From positions 1 to 25,904 of IMG/VR virus record IMGVR_UViG_3300034198_011852: a stretch of 25,904 nucleotides of DNA. One strand, given 5' to 3'. This DNA is from a virus. Position numbers and translations under genes: made by a program. Below the pieces are notes generated by a model. The model was not told the DNA's origin. It did not search any database and saw nothing but the letters and a program-made list of their open reading frames with translations. Below, one piece after another: positions 4,457 through 12,282 of this stretch. Numbering within the stretch: the stretch's first letter is position 1; each line of letters starts with the position of its first letter.

Positions 4457-7387
4457 ATGGCTCTGAATACACTAGGAGACATCGCTGATAGCGGTACGCT
4501 TCTTATAGACACAACTGCGACTGTGAACGGCGCTACTAATGCTAGCACCAGCGTCACTATCTCAGCTACAAACACAAACTTATTCGTCGGTCAGGTAGTA
4601 ACTGGTCCTGGCGTACAGCAAGCTAACGGTATCGTAAGCCAAACCACAATTACCGCTATTAGCGTTTCTGGCTTGGTTCTTACCCTTAGCAACCCAGCTA
4701 CTTTTGTAAATGGCGCTGTTCTTACCTTCTCGTCTCCTTATGCTCAGGTTACAACTGCTGTCCTTAACGGTACAACCACCGCTAGCACTGCTGTAACACT
4801 TTCTGCCGCTAACGCCAATATCGTTGCTGGTCAGCTTGTTTCTGGTGCAGGTATCACAGCTGGCACTTTCGTTTCGTCGATCAGCTCGACTTCGCTAGTT
4901 CTAACTGCTCCGTTCACCATCACTTCTGGAACTACCCTTACATTCTGGACTCTTGCAAGCTCTAACGTATCAGTTGACCTAGCTTGGGGTAACTTCCCAA
5001 TGCAGCCAAATGATGACCGCGTTGCTGCTGGTGTAGCTAACATTGGTGGTGCTGGTGTTCAGTCAGCTTACGTCACTGGAGCTTCTAAACCATCTACTGG
5101 TACTATCTTGTTCACCACGAACGCTGTTCACGGTCTACAGGTTGGCGATGTTGTAAGCACTGGTTCATACGCAACTGCTGGTACACCATTTGGTAGCGCA
5201 CTTACTACCGTGTCTAACACAGCCGGTACAACTACCTTCATCTACACCAACAGTCCAACCGTTGTACCACAGGTCGGTATGGTTTTGGTTAAGACTGCTG
5301 GTACAGGCGCATTTGCCCCTAACGGTAACACTATCCTCACAGTTGACACCACAAACAAGACCTTCACAGTAGCCGTTGCTCCAACCACTGACTTCAGCGG
5401 TGCAACTGTTCAGTCTGCTGGTCAGCCTGTTTATTCGACAACTGCAACTATTAGCGGCGGTACTTTAGACGCAACTCTACTAACTAACAGCTGTACTACT
5501 GGTACTCACTTCATTGCACCTGGAAGCCCTGTTATCCTATCGAGCACAACCCCAGCAGGTTATGGCACTTCACCTAATGGCGCTTATACATCACTAGGCT
5601 CTGCAAGCAAGACTAACATCAAGCTATCTAGCCAGAGCGTGTCGTTCACCACGAACAACATTGGTTCAAAGGACGTAACAGTCTCGTCGCTTGCTGCTCT
5701 AACAGCTGGAACTGTTACTTACTACCCTTACGATGTTTCGGAAGTTAAGGTCATTGCTGTTCCTTCGACAACTACATTTGTTGTCGCAAGCAGCATTGGT
5801 TGGAGCGGTGACTCAACTGATACTGGTGTTGCAGCTCAGTCGAGCCTTGTAGGTTCGTTGGCTTTGGTTGCTGACCGCAACTGGTCTGACACCACTAAGT
5901 CGTCAAGCTCACGTCTAAACCAGGGCTCAGTAGTCAGCACTGTTAACGGTGTTAACTACGTTACCCCTACTGCTGACGGTATTGCAACTGCCTCGTACTA
6001 CACATACCCTAACCTAATCCCAGGAAAGTTCACTGTTACTGGTGCTACCGTCTGTGCTGACGCTGCAGGTACGCCAAACCTATACGTTTGGTACACCGCT
6101 TATAACAACCTTGCTGCAGGTAGCTCAGTTACTGTAACTGGTCTGTCTAACCCAGCGTTCAACGTTGTAGGTGCATCGGTCATCGCTGCTAGCACAACTG
6201 GCTTCTTGATCGCTAACCCTAGCACTACAGGTACAGTTTCTGGCGCAACTAGCGCTAGCTCTACTGTTACTTTGGCAGCTGCTAACGGCGCTATCAAAGT
6301 TGGTATGAACGTTACTGGAACTAACATCTCTGGAGTAGTAACTGTTGTTGCTGTAGTCAACACTGTTGTAACCCTAAGCTCGGCACAGTCATTGTCAAAC
6401 TCTGACACCCTGACATTCCGTATCGTCAATGGAACCACTATTGCAGGTAATGGAGTTGCAGCGCAGGCTAACTTTGGTGTAGGTAACGCTATTGTTACTG
6501 CAGTTTCGGGTAACGGTACAACTGTTACTTACACATCGCAGAACACCTTCGTTACTGGTGACTCGGTAAACATCACTGGACTAACCAATGGTGTTTTCAA
6601 CCTATCGGCTGCGACTGTTGCTAGCGCTAATGCTACAACTTTCACAGTAACTAGTGCCGTAGGTTCGGGTGTCTCGCTAACTGGCCAGGTTGGTAAGGCT
6701 GAGTATGCAGCTGCTTTGACTAACGTCGATGGCGGATTTGTAGCAGGCGTTTACTACCCACAGGTTCCAGTTATCATCGGACAGACGGTTGCAGCTGCTA
6801 CGGACTCAATCCGTGACCGCGGTTTCACAGGCTCGTTCACTGCTGCTACTCCTGCAATTACTTCGACAATCACTTTGTCAAAGGCACAGCGTACAGCTGG
6901 TACTAACGTTGCAATTTTGACAGGCACACAGGCAATCACTGACATCGTAGCTTCAGGCTCAGCTAACGCTGTGACTCGTGCTTCGGGTACTGCGATTGCT
7001 GCTGTGAAGGTTGGTCAGACAGTTGCTTCGACAACCATCACACCTGCTCGTAACATTACTGCTGTTAACTACTCGACAGGTGTTATCACCTTCGACGGTG
7101 CTGCAGTTGGTACAGTAACCTCTGAAACCCTAACAATTGGTGGTCACGGTCTACAAACTGGTGACGTAATCGTTATCTCCAGCACAGACGCTACCGTGAA
7201 CGGAGATGCGACAGTTATCAGAATTGACGCGTTGAACTTCGCAATCGTTACCCCTGTGACAACTGTCTTGGCTGCTACAAGCGGTTCTGTAGTTGGAAAG
7301 TCTGGAACGGTTCACTACCAGTCAGTTGCTGCTGGAACACAGAGCACAGCTGCTAACGCTGCACTAACATACACACTCTGGGCCTAA
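4457..7387 (+). CDS. Large beta-repeat virion protein (976 aa)
   Basis: A very Ser/Thr/Ala/Val/Gly-rich protein with almost no Lys/Arg clusters and no Cys-rich motif, built of beta-sandwich-like repeats. Type 1 repeats, with a GAT-AS-T-VT-L-A-N...VG--V-G-GI...T-V...LTLS...LTF pattern, lie at about 20-93, 99-164 and 592-656. Type 2 segments (GHGLQTGDVIVISS near 895; similar ones near 225, 555 and 695) resemble the G-H-x-L/F-x-x-G-D/Q units of phage fibre and surface proteins, including the 943-aa fibre at 20033. Near 177-187 there is a distinct WGNFPMQPNDD segment. It has a GAGAAAGG ribosome site and its own downstream terminator (7402-7431). Frequent TCG serine codons, shared with the capsid gene, suggest high expression. 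A decoration, head-fibre or tail-surface protein is likely; which one is unknown. Confidence 0.8.
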   Translation: MALNTLGDIADSGTLLIDTTATVNGATNASTSVTISATNTNLFVGQVVTGPGVQQANGIVSQTTITAISVSGLVLTLSNPATFVNGAVLTFSSPYAQVTTAVLNGTTTASTAVTLSAANANIVAGQLVSGAGITAGTFVSSISSTSLVLTAPFTITSGTTLTFWTLASSNVSVDLAWGNFPMQPNDDRVAAGVANIGGAGVQSAYVTGASKPSTGTILFTTNAVHGLQVGDVVSTGSYATAGTPFGSALTTVSNTAGTTTFIYTNSPTVVPQVGMVLVKTAGTGAFAPNGNTILTVDTTNKTFTVAVAPTTDFSGATVQSAGQPVYSTTATISGGTLDATLLTNSCTTGTHFIAPGSPVILSSTTPAGYGTSPNGAYTSLGSASKTNIKLSSQSVSFTTNNIGSKDVTVSSLAALTAGTVTYYPYDVSEVKVIAVPSTTTFVVASSIGWSGDSTDTGVAAQSSLVGSLALVADRNWSDTTKSSSSRLNQGSVVSTVNGVNYVTPTADGIATASYYTYPNLIPGKFTVTGATVCADAAGTPNLYVWYTAYNNLAAGSSVTVTGLSNPAFNVVGASVIAASTTGFLIANPSTTGTVSGATSASSTVTLAAANGAIKVGMNVTGTNISGVVTVVAVVNTVVTLSSAQSLSNSDTLTFRIVNGTTIAGNGVAAQANFGVGNAIVTAVSGNGTTVTYTSQNTFVTGDSVNITGLTNGVFNLSAATVASANATTFTVTSAVGSGVSLTGQVGKAEYAAALTNVDGGFVAGVYYPQVPVIIGQTVAAATDSIRDRGFTGSFTAATPAITSTITLSKAQRTAGTNVAILTGTQAITDIVASGSANAVTRASGTAIAAVKVGQTVASTTITPARNITAVNYSTGVITFDGAAVGTVTSETLTIGGHGLQTGDVIVISSTDATVNGDATVIRIDALNFAIVTPVTTVLAATSGSVVGKSGTVHYQSVAAGTQSTAANAALTYTLWA

Positions 7388-7401
7388 TACCCTGAATAAA
7401 G

Positions 7402-7431
7402 AAACCCCGGCTAATTGGCCGGGGTTTTTTT
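7402..7431 (+). terminator. Rho-independent terminator
   Basis: The stem AAACCCCGGC (7402-7411) / GCCGGGGTTT (7418-7427) with loop TAATTG is followed by a T run. It lies 14 nt after the stop of the 976-aa gene and separates it from the next unit, which has its own -10 box. Confidence 0.95.
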
Positions 7432-7461
7432 ATTTAATAAGTTAATTCTCATTAAAAGAAA

Positions 7462-7467
7462 TACAAT
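7462..7467 (+). promoter_or_regulatory. -10 box for leaderless start at 7474
   Basis: TACAAT at 7462-7467 ends 6 nt before the ATG at 7474, and no ribosome site is present. The upstream terminator makes a new promoter necessary here. The -35 region is not convincing. Confidence 0.5.
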
Positions 7468-7473
7468 TTACAT

Positions 7474-8127
7474 ATGGCTATTAATAACATAGAGGGCGCT
7501 CACGCAAGAAACGCAGCAAGCGACGATAAAGTCAGCGGTGCTTGGGCTAAGCAATTTAGCGCCAATATGTTTTTAGGCAAAAAACTTGCTGGAGATAGCG
7601 GAAGCAGCAGCGAAAGCAACAGAGGAGGCGGCAGTATTTTTGGACGTAATAAGAGCCAAACTGGATACACTGACGAAGACCACGCTCGTTATGAAAAGTC
7701 GCAGGAAAGTGCTCACACACGCCAGCTAGCTTTAGAAAAGTCTCGCGTTGAAAACACAACTGCGGGCGTAGGCAGCCTGTTAGGCTCCGAAAAAGGTTCT
7801 GTGGCTGAGGTAGGTTTTCACCACGGTACAGGTAGCCACAGCATTAAGTTTAATAGAAGCGCTGCTACAAATGCTGGAAAACAGCAAGACAACGTATCTC
7901 CAGCTGCTAGACGGCGCAATTCGTCTGCTACTAGAACAGGCGCTGACAGAACCCCTGTAAAGTTTGTTGCAGCTGGTTCTACCCCTAAAAAGGCCCCTGC
8001 TGCGGGAGCCATAACCCGCCAGAGTAAAGCAGCTGGTTCTTACTCTACTGGGTCTGCTACGGGTAATTCTGCTGCCCAAAATCGCCAAAATAAAGCTGCC
8101 CAATCTTACGCTGCTCCTACTGAGTAA
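7474..8127 (+). CDS. Low-complexity basic Ser/Ala/Gly-rich protein
   Basis: A 217-aa protein, probably disordered. It has a Ser/Gly-rich stretch at about 42-58, a charged helical stretch at about 69-92 (ARYEKSQESAHTRQLALEKS), and a C-terminal Ala/Ser/Arg/Lys half with repeated KAAGSYS / KAAQSYA motifs (about 188-213). The family is not recognised. It has no membrane segment or catalytic motif. It starts a new unit after the terminator; a -10 box 6 nt upstream and the lack of a ribosome site suggest leaderless translation. The stop overlaps the next start (TAATG). Low-complexity basic proteins in this position can be internal virion proteins, but that is a guess. Confidence 0.75.
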   Translation: MAINNIEGAHARNAASDDKVSGAWAKQFSANMFLGKKLAGDSGSSSESNRGGGSIFGRNKSQTGYTDEDHARYEKSQESAHTRQLALEKSRVENTTAGVGSLLGSEKGSVAEVGFHHGTGSHSIKFNRSAATNAGKQQDNVSPAARRRNSSATRTGADRTPVKFVAAGSTPKKAPAAGAITRQSKAAGSYSTGSATGNSAAQNRQNKAAQSYAAPTE

Positions 8128-8330
8128 TGCCTAGCCTCAAAATAGATATACGCCGTAATGGCCCTCTAGCAAAGCGCTCAGGGGCCATTACCTCTACCGA
8201 CGTGTACGAACGCACTAATTACCCCGTAGCCCGCTCTAGCGAGTTTACAGACGCCCTTACGAGGGCTGTAGGTCCTACTGTCCCTGGAATACCCACTCAT
8301 ATGAAAGAGTGGGGAAGATGGCAGGGATAA
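8127..8330 (+). CDS. Small protein of unknown function (67 aa)
   Basis: A 67-aa basic protein beginning MPSLKIDIRRNGP and ending GIPTHMKEWGRWQG. No family is recognised. It starts in the stop of the upstream gene (TAATG), so it is probably translationally coupled. Its last 13 bases overlap the start of a further short gene at 8318. There are no membrane segments or cysteines. Proteins of this size and Pro/Arg/Trp style often accompany phage head genes, but there is no specific evidence. Confidence 0.65.
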   Translation: MPSLKIDIRRNGPLAKRSGAITSTDVYERTNYPVARSSEFTDALTRAVGPTVPGIPTHMKEWGRWQG

Positions 8331-8482
8331 AAAGAGAATCTGAGTTTAAAAAAGCATTATTTAAACCAGTACAGATAAATGATACACGATTTGGAATTCG
8401 TAGAATTTATCTGAATCAAAAGGAAAAGCCACAAACTTTTTCTTACTCCGAGCCTGGCACCAATTGGTGGGGCACCCGATAA
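8318..8482 (+). CDS. Very small basic protein (54 aa)
   Basis: An intact 55-codon frame from ATG at 8318 to TAA at 8482. It overlaps the end of the previous gene by 13 bases and fills the otherwise empty stretch before 8492. The product begins MAGIKRESEFKKAL and ends with SYSEPGTNWWGTR; it is basic, with a polar C-terminus rich in aromatics. Purine-rich GAAAGAG lies 8 nt upstream and GGGGA closer. Its frame joins both neighbours without a gap, and no other frame is open over this stretch, which supports it as a real gene. The function is unknown. Confidence 0.65.
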   Translation: MAGIKRESEFKKALFKPVQINDTRFGIRRIYLNQKEKPQTFSYSEPGTNWWGTR

Positions 8483-8491
8483 TAGGACCAA

Positions 8492-8761
8492 ATGGATACT
8501 ACACAATTAACCGCCCTCATTTCTACTTTGTGCACAGTAATCGTTCTTGTTGGAACTATCTCCGCTAAATTAATAGGCGGGCATACTACAAAAATAGTTA
8601 ACGAGATTGTTAAAAATTATTTGTCAGAGCTTAAGCCAAACCACGGCTCTTCTCTAAGGGACGACATTGTCCACATTAGGAAAGACTTAGTGAATTTAAA
8701 AGTTGACTTGGCTAGCCTAGAAGGCAAGTTTGACCAGCACATTATAGAGACTGGTAAATAA
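8492..8761 (+). CDS. Holin-like membrane protein (DUF2746-like)
   Basis: An 89-aa protein. Residues about 8-29 form one transmembrane helix with a short exposed N-terminus. A helical region follows, then NHGSSLRDDIVHIRKDL (about 50-66) and a coiled-coil C-terminus (about 54-85). This one-TM plus coiled-coil layout with an N-x-G-S-S-L-R-D motif is familiar from small actinophage membrane proteins (DUF2746-like) often listed as holin-like. No endolysin gene is adjacent, so a lysis role is not shown; a membrane anchor for an injection or assembly complex is also possible. AGGA lies upstream of the ATG. Confidence 0.7.
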   Translation: MDTTQLTALISTLCTVIVLVGTISAKLIGGHTTKIVNEIVKNYLSELKPNHGSSLRDDIVHIRKDLVNLKVDLASLEGKFDQHIIETGK

Positions 8762-8767
8762 GTCTGT

Positions 8768-8773
8768 TATTAT
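8768..8773 (+). promoter_or_regulatory. -10 box for leaderless start at 8780
   Basis: TATTAT at 8768-8773 ends 6 nt before the ATG at 8780, the same geometry as at 2323 and 7462. No Shine-Dalgarno sequence precedes this ATG. Confidence 0.45.
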
Positions 8774-8779
8774 AGTTTA

Positions 8780-9049
8780 ATGCGGATAACTACTCATCAA
8801 ACTTATCAAGGACATCCCGTGCCAAAGCACGTGTATTACCCTGACGATGAAACTCCGTTTGACTACGATGTAACTGCTGAGCCTGAGATTAACTATGACT
8901 ACGCAAGTGAGATGCCGGAAGACGGCTCTGACTTCGCGGAGGGCGCTACAGCCCAAAATGGTTTTAAACCACAAAAGCTATTCCGTTGCAAAAAATGTTC
9001 TATTAAACTAATTGAGAGCGAACTAAAGCCTCATACCTGTGGAGACTAA
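8780..9049 (+). CDS. Acidic protein with C-terminal zinc ribbon
   Basis: An 89-aa protein. The first 65 residues are acidic and Tyr/Asp/Glu-rich, probably disordered. The C-terminus, FRCKKCSIKLIESELKPHTCG (in part), places a C-x2-C pair at about 69-72 and an H-x-C pair at about 85-87, giving a plausible single zinc-binding ribbon or finger. The family is not identified. Possible roles are an adaptor that binds nucleic acid or protein. The start lacks a ribosome site but has a -10 box 6 nt upstream; the stop overlaps the next start (TAATG). Confidence 0.75.
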   Translation: MRITTHQTYQGHPVPKHVYYPDDETPFDYDVTAEPEINYDYASEMPEDGSDFAEGATAQNGFKPQKLFRCKKCSIKLIESELKPHTCGD

Positions 9050-9549
9050 TGGCTAAAAGACCTGGGGTGCCTGATTGGGAAAGTATAAATCAGGGATCAA
9101 AAAACCCTACTAAAAAATGGGGCAACACTTATTTAAACAGCCCTACTACTGCGTCAGACTGGCTTAATACTTTATTACAAGAAGTTGATCCTGAGGAAGA
9201 CACTAGTTTTGAGACTGTAGACGAAGGTGGCCCTTCTATCTCAGTGACTACTTCCTCAAACCCTTCTAGGCCAAGAACTATTCGAGCTGGCTATGACTTT
9301 AAAGAAAATACATTAGTAGTTGTATTTAGAGACGGTACTTGGTGGGAGTACAAAGGCGTACCAGAAGATATGTGGTATAGCTTTGTATCGGCCCAATCCA
9401 AAGGCAAGTTCCTTAGAGATTCTGGACTAGACACATGGCCTGATATGGGACCAGCTGATATTAGCGCTATGCCTAGACACCGTGTAGTTCAGATGGCACA
9501 CACTAAAAATTTCGCAAACTATATGTATCCGAGCAAAAAGGAAAATTAA
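9049..9549 (+). CDS. KTSC-domain protein
   Basis: A 166-aa protein. Residues about 73-125 match the KTSC domain: IRAGYDFKENTLVVVF (strand pair), DGTWWEYKGVP, then a helix MWYSFVSAQSKGKFL ending in the characteristic S-x-G-x-F. KTSC domains occur in phage and bacterial proteins, often next to nucleases or lysyl-tRNA-synthetase-like proteins; the biochemical role is unclear. Residues 1-70 are polar and probably flexible, with an acidic patch at about 47-60. The C-terminus (RHRVVQMAHTKNFANYMY) is unlike the standard domain. It overlaps the upstream gene by TAATG and is followed directly by a TTG-start gene. Confidence 0.85.
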   Translation: MAKRPGVPDWESINQGSKNPTKKWGNTYLNSPTTASDWLNTLLQEVDPEEDTSFETVDEGGPSISVTTSSNPSRPRTIRAGYDFKENTLVVVFRDGTWWEYKGVPEDMWYSFVSAQSKGKFLRDSGLDTWPDMGPADISAMPRHRVVQMAHTKNFANYMYPSKKEN

Positions 9550-9804
9550 TTGATATCAACTGGATCACTATACGCAGACACTATTAAACTAAAACACCCA
9601 GTACTCCCTTTATTTGAATGGGGCTGGAGCCAAGAGACTGAGCACCCGTATAGAGAAAGCTCTGTATGCGTAGTGTTCTGGGTGCCGTTTGTTCCACGTG
9701 GGTATGCCGTGGGCCTTTGGGGAAACCCTGTAGACGAAGATGAAGCCCTAGGTAAAATATTTACGTCTAAAAAAGCTGAGGCTAAGGAGATTCGTAAATG
9801 GTAA
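9550..9804 (+). CDS. Small protein of unknown function, TTG start
   Basis: An 84-aa protein. TTG at 9550 directly follows the TAA of the KTSC gene, and AAAGGA at 9537-9542 is 7 nt away, so TTG is a well-placed start; no internal ATG is available. The N-terminal half is rich in Trp, Pro and aromatics (LPLFEWGWSQE; VVFWVPFVPRGYAVGLWG), suggesting a compact beta fold, and the C-terminus is a charged helix (KKAEAKEIRKW). The family is not recognised. It overlaps the next gene by 7 bases. Rightward small genes just before terL can encode accessory packaging factors, but there is no sequence support for that. Confidence 0.68.
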   Translation: MISTGSLYADTIKLKHPVLPLFEWGWSQETEHPYRESSVCVVFWVPFVPRGYAVGLWGNPVDEDEALGKIFTSKKAEAKEIRKW

Positions 9805-10046
9805 AGTTTCCTCGCAAAAAATCTTGGGATAAGCCATTCTCTGAAAAAATAGCGAAACGAGTTAAGCGTATTCCTACAGGAGACCTTGCTGTATGGGCTG
9901 ACCAAGCTATTTATGAGCTTGGAAGACTCTTAGCTATCTATGAAAGAGTACGTACTCCTGAGGCTATTAAGGAATTAACTGACGGAGCAGAGGCACTACA
10001 CGCGGTAATTAATGAAATAAATAAAAGATTACACGCAAATTTGTAA
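9798..10046 (+). CDS. Small helical protein upstream of terL
   Basis: An 82-aa protein with a basic N-terminus (MVKFPRKKSWDKPF) and two or three predicted helices (about 30-50 and 55-80). No family is recognised. Its place one gene upstream of the large terminase raises the small terminase subunit as a possibility, but it is much shorter than usual TerS proteins and has no clear helix-turn-helix, so I do not call it. The ATG overlaps the end of the upstream gene (ATGGTAA). Confidence 0.68.
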   Translation: MVKFPRKKSWDKPFSEKIAKRVKRIPTGDLAVWADQAIYELGRLLAIYERVRTPEAIKELTDGAEALHAVINEINKRLHANL

Positions 10047-10109
10047 AGTTTAATATTTATTTGTGTTACTATGGGTATGCCAACCTTCCTTCTCTCCCGT
10101 GTGGCGCTT

Positions 10110-10148
10110 AGTAACCCTGAGTCATGTTGGCTCAGGGTTACTTTATTT
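10110..10148 (+). terminator. Rho-independent terminator before terL
   Basis: A perfect 12-bp stem AGTAACCCTGAG (10110-10121) / CTCAGGGTTACT (10131-10142) with a 9-nt loop, followed by TTATTTT. It stands 13 nt before the terL start and can stop transcription arriving from upstream, so terL needs read-through, antitermination or a promoter not seen between 10149 and 10161. Confidence 0.9.
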
Positions 10149-10161
10149 TAAGGTGTATTAA

Positions 10162-11736
10162 ATGAGCGATATTGATGACTTTGAAGAGCTAGATGAAAGC
10201 CTTGAAAGTGAGGTTGACGAGTACCCTGAAGACGACGATGGTTTAGACGAACTATCGCGTGAGTTTGTAAATCAGCTAATTGATAAAATTATGCTGTTCA
10301 TGACTGCTCTTGTGGGGCACGAACTGCGCGCCTACCAAAAACCCTTGGCTCGTCGTATTATCGAGTCTGTGGTAATCAACGAGGGTGAGGAAATCACAGC
10401 TTTGGCCTCGCGTCAGTCAGGTAAATCCGAGACTGTGGCGGACACTGTGGCCGCTCTAATGGTAATTTTACCGCGGCTTGCCAAAATGTATCCCGACCTG
10501 CTAGGAAGGTTCAAGGACGGCCTCTGGGTGGGTCTATTCGCCCCTGTAGAAGGCCAGGCTGAAACGTTGTTCTCTCGCGTTATAACTCGTCTTACCAGTG
10601 AGCACGCGTTGGCACTCCTTGAAGACCCAGAGATTGACGACGAGGCTAAAAAAGTAGCTGGCGTCACTAAGCAAGTAAAGCTTCTTAAGTCTAATTCCTC
10701 AGTAATGATGATGACCGCTAACCCTAGAGCCAAGATTGAGTCTAAAACCTTCCACCTTATTGTGATTGATGAGTGCCAGGAAGCCGACGACTTCATCGTG
10801 GCTAAGTCTATTGGCCCTATGCTCGCCTCTACCAACGGTACTATGGTAAAAACTGGTACGCCTACCACGCATAAGAACAACTTCTACAGGGCAATCCAAC
10901 TCAACAAACGCCGAGCTACTGGGCGTGGCGGCAAGCAGAACCACTTCCAGTGGGACTGGCGTGACGTTGCTAAGGCTAGCGATGACTACGGTAAGTTCGT
11001 GCGCAAGGAAATGTTGCGTATTGGTGAAGACTCTGATGAGTTCCAAATGGCCTATAACTGTAAGTGGCTACTTGAGCGCGGTATGTTTATATCTTCAACC
11101 ATTATGGATGAGCTAGGCGATACCTCTCAGGAAACAGTTAAAGCCTGGCACCGTACTCCAGTAATTGTGGGTATTGACCCTGCCCGTAAGATGGACTCTA
11201 CTGTAGTCACTGTAGTTTGGGTGGATTGGGATAGGCCTGATGAGTTTGGCTACTATGACCATCGCATTCTTAACTGGCTTGAGATTCAGAATGATGACTG
11301 GGAAGACCAGTATTTTCAGATTGTAAACTTCCTCGAGAACTACAACATCCTATATGTGGGTGTTGATGCTAATGGTGTCGGAGATGCTGTAGCCCAGCGT
11401 TTAAGGTTACTGTTGCCAAGAGCTGAGGTAATCTCAGTTAAAAGTAGCCAGCAAGAGCAGTCTAAGAGATGGAAGCACCTAAAGACTTTAATTGAACGCC
11501 GCTTAATTGGCTGGCCCGCACACGCTAGCACTAGAAGACTACGTGCGTGGAAACGTTTCTATCAGCAGATGACTGACCTTGAGGTTAAGTTCCAAGGCCC
11601 TAACTTCTTAGCGCACGCTCCAGTGGAAGCTCATGCTCACGATGACTTTGCCGATAGTTTGGCTATTGCTATTAGTTTGACCTTAGACCTAACGATGCCT
11701 TCTGTAGAAGTTAGTAGTTCTCCATTTTATCGTTAA
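10162..11736 (+). CDS. terL: Terminase large subunit
   Basis: The 524-aa DNA-packaging motor with ATPase and nuclease domains. Visible motifs: adenine/Q-type region LRAYQKPL (55-62), Walker A SRQSGKSE (83-90), Walker B LIVIDECQ (199-206) with catalytic Glu204, and coupling motif TGTPT (231-235). The RNase H-like nuclease has acidic residues in VGIDPARKMDST (D339), YVGVDANG (D402) and HAHDDFADS (D494, D495, D498). The acidic first 30 residues are an extension. The length is normal for the family. It would dock on the portal encoded at 12678 and cut concatemers. Ribosome site AAGGTG. A terminator lies just upstream and an AT-rich hairpin (11737-11774) just downstream. Confidence 0.97.
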   Translation: MSDIDDFEELDESLESEVDEYPEDDDGLDELSREFVNQLIDKIMLFMTALVGHELRAYQKPLARRIIESVVINEGEEITALASRQSGKSETVADTVAALMVILPRLAKMYPDLLGRFKDGLWVGLFAPVEGQAETLFSRVITRLTSEHALALLEDPEIDDEAKKVAGVTKQVKLLKSNSSVMMMTANPRAKIESKTFHLIVIDECQEADDFIVAKSIGPMLASTNGTMVKTGTPTTHKNNFYRAIQLNKRRATGRGGKQNHFQWDWRDVAKASDDYGKFVRKEMLRIGEDSDEFQMAYNCKWLLERGMFISSTIMDELGDTSQETVKAWHRTPVIVGIDPARKMDSTVVTVVWVDWDRPDEFGYYDHRILNWLEIQNDDWEDQYFQIVNFLENYNILYVGVDANGVGDAVAQRLRLLLPRAEVISVKSSQQEQSKRWKHLKTLIERRLIGWPAHASTRRLRAWKRFYQQMTDLEVKFQGPNFLAHAPVEAHAHDDFADSLAIAISLTLDLTMPSVEVSSSPFYR

Positions 11737-11774
11737 ATTAATTTGCGTTTATCCTGCGAAATAAGCAAATTAAT
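11737..11774 (+). other. AT-rich hairpin after terL
   Basis: The 10-bp stem ATTAATTTGC (11737-11746) / GCAAATTAAT (11765-11774) has an inner TTAT / ATAA pairing and begins immediately after the terL stop. No U-tract follows. It may be a weak terminator or an mRNA 3' end stabiliser. Downstream, GTATAGAGG near 11784 could be a -10 for the next gene. Confidence 0.4.
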
Positions 11775-11815
11775 AGAACACTTGTATAGAGGCCTCAACC
11801 TTTTAGGAGATATTA

Positions 11816-12214
11816 ATGTCAATCGCACCAGAACCAACATTCCCAGAACGTGCTCCAATCACTTACGACCGTAAGATGGCATCGGCAGTTCCTGGTCAGC
11901 GCGGCCCACTTCGTTTTGAAGAAGGCATCGGAACTGACACGGACGTTCCAACCCAGTTTATCTTGGGAGCTCAGCAGGGTTACACTCCTGCCGCAGGTCG
12001 CCCAAACCGTAACGCAGCTGTACACACCAAGTCTTCTGAAGAGACAATGAGCGAGCGCGCTCACGTCGGTTCAGCTGCTTGGGTAGAATCACAGGACTAC
12101 CTTAGTGAGTTCTCAGGCGCAGCCTTTGAAGACCACGGCTCGAACGTAATTGAGGAAGTATTCCGCAATGGTTCCCGCCAGCAGCACCCAAACCCTGCTC
12201 AGGTTCAGGACTAA
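11816..12214 (+). CDS. Conserved-looking phage protein between terL and portal
   Basis: A 132-aa hydrophilic protein, rich in Pro, Glu, Ser and Gln, with little predicted fold before residue 75 and a possible helix at about 105-117. The family is not recognised. It has a very strong ribosome site (TTAGGAGA, 7 nt before ATG) and its own strong terminator 11 nt after the stop. Together with capsid-like codon use, this suggests an abundant product. Abundant, disordered and lying between terminase and portal, it may be a minor head or decoration component; this is inference. Confidence 0.78.
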   Translation: MSIAPEPTFPERAPITYDRKMASAVPGQRGPLRFEEGIGTDTDVPTQFILGAQQGYTPAAGRPNRNAAVHTKSSEETMSERAHVGSAAWVESQDYLSEFSGAAFEDHGSNVIEEVFRNGSRQQHPNPAQVQD

Positions 12215-12225
12215 GTTCGCTAACG

Positions 12226-12267
12226 CATAGCCCCGTCTGCCAATAGGCGGGCGGGGTTATGTTTCTT
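12226..12267 (+). terminator. Rho-independent terminator
   Basis: A 16-bp stem (12226-12241 with 12246-12261), including three G-U pairs, with loop AATA and then TTTCTT. It isolates the gene ending at 12214 from the next one. Confidence 0.9.
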
Positions 12268-12282
12268 ATAAGGTGGTGTGTT

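Noticed and set aside
9798-10046. Small terminase subunit
   Set aside because: The position fits, but 82 aa is short and no DNA-binding motif is visible, so it is left as unknown.
10413-10880. Leftward 155-codon frame inside terL
   Set aside because: It is fully inside a terminase gene with intact motifs; the frame is an antisense shadow.
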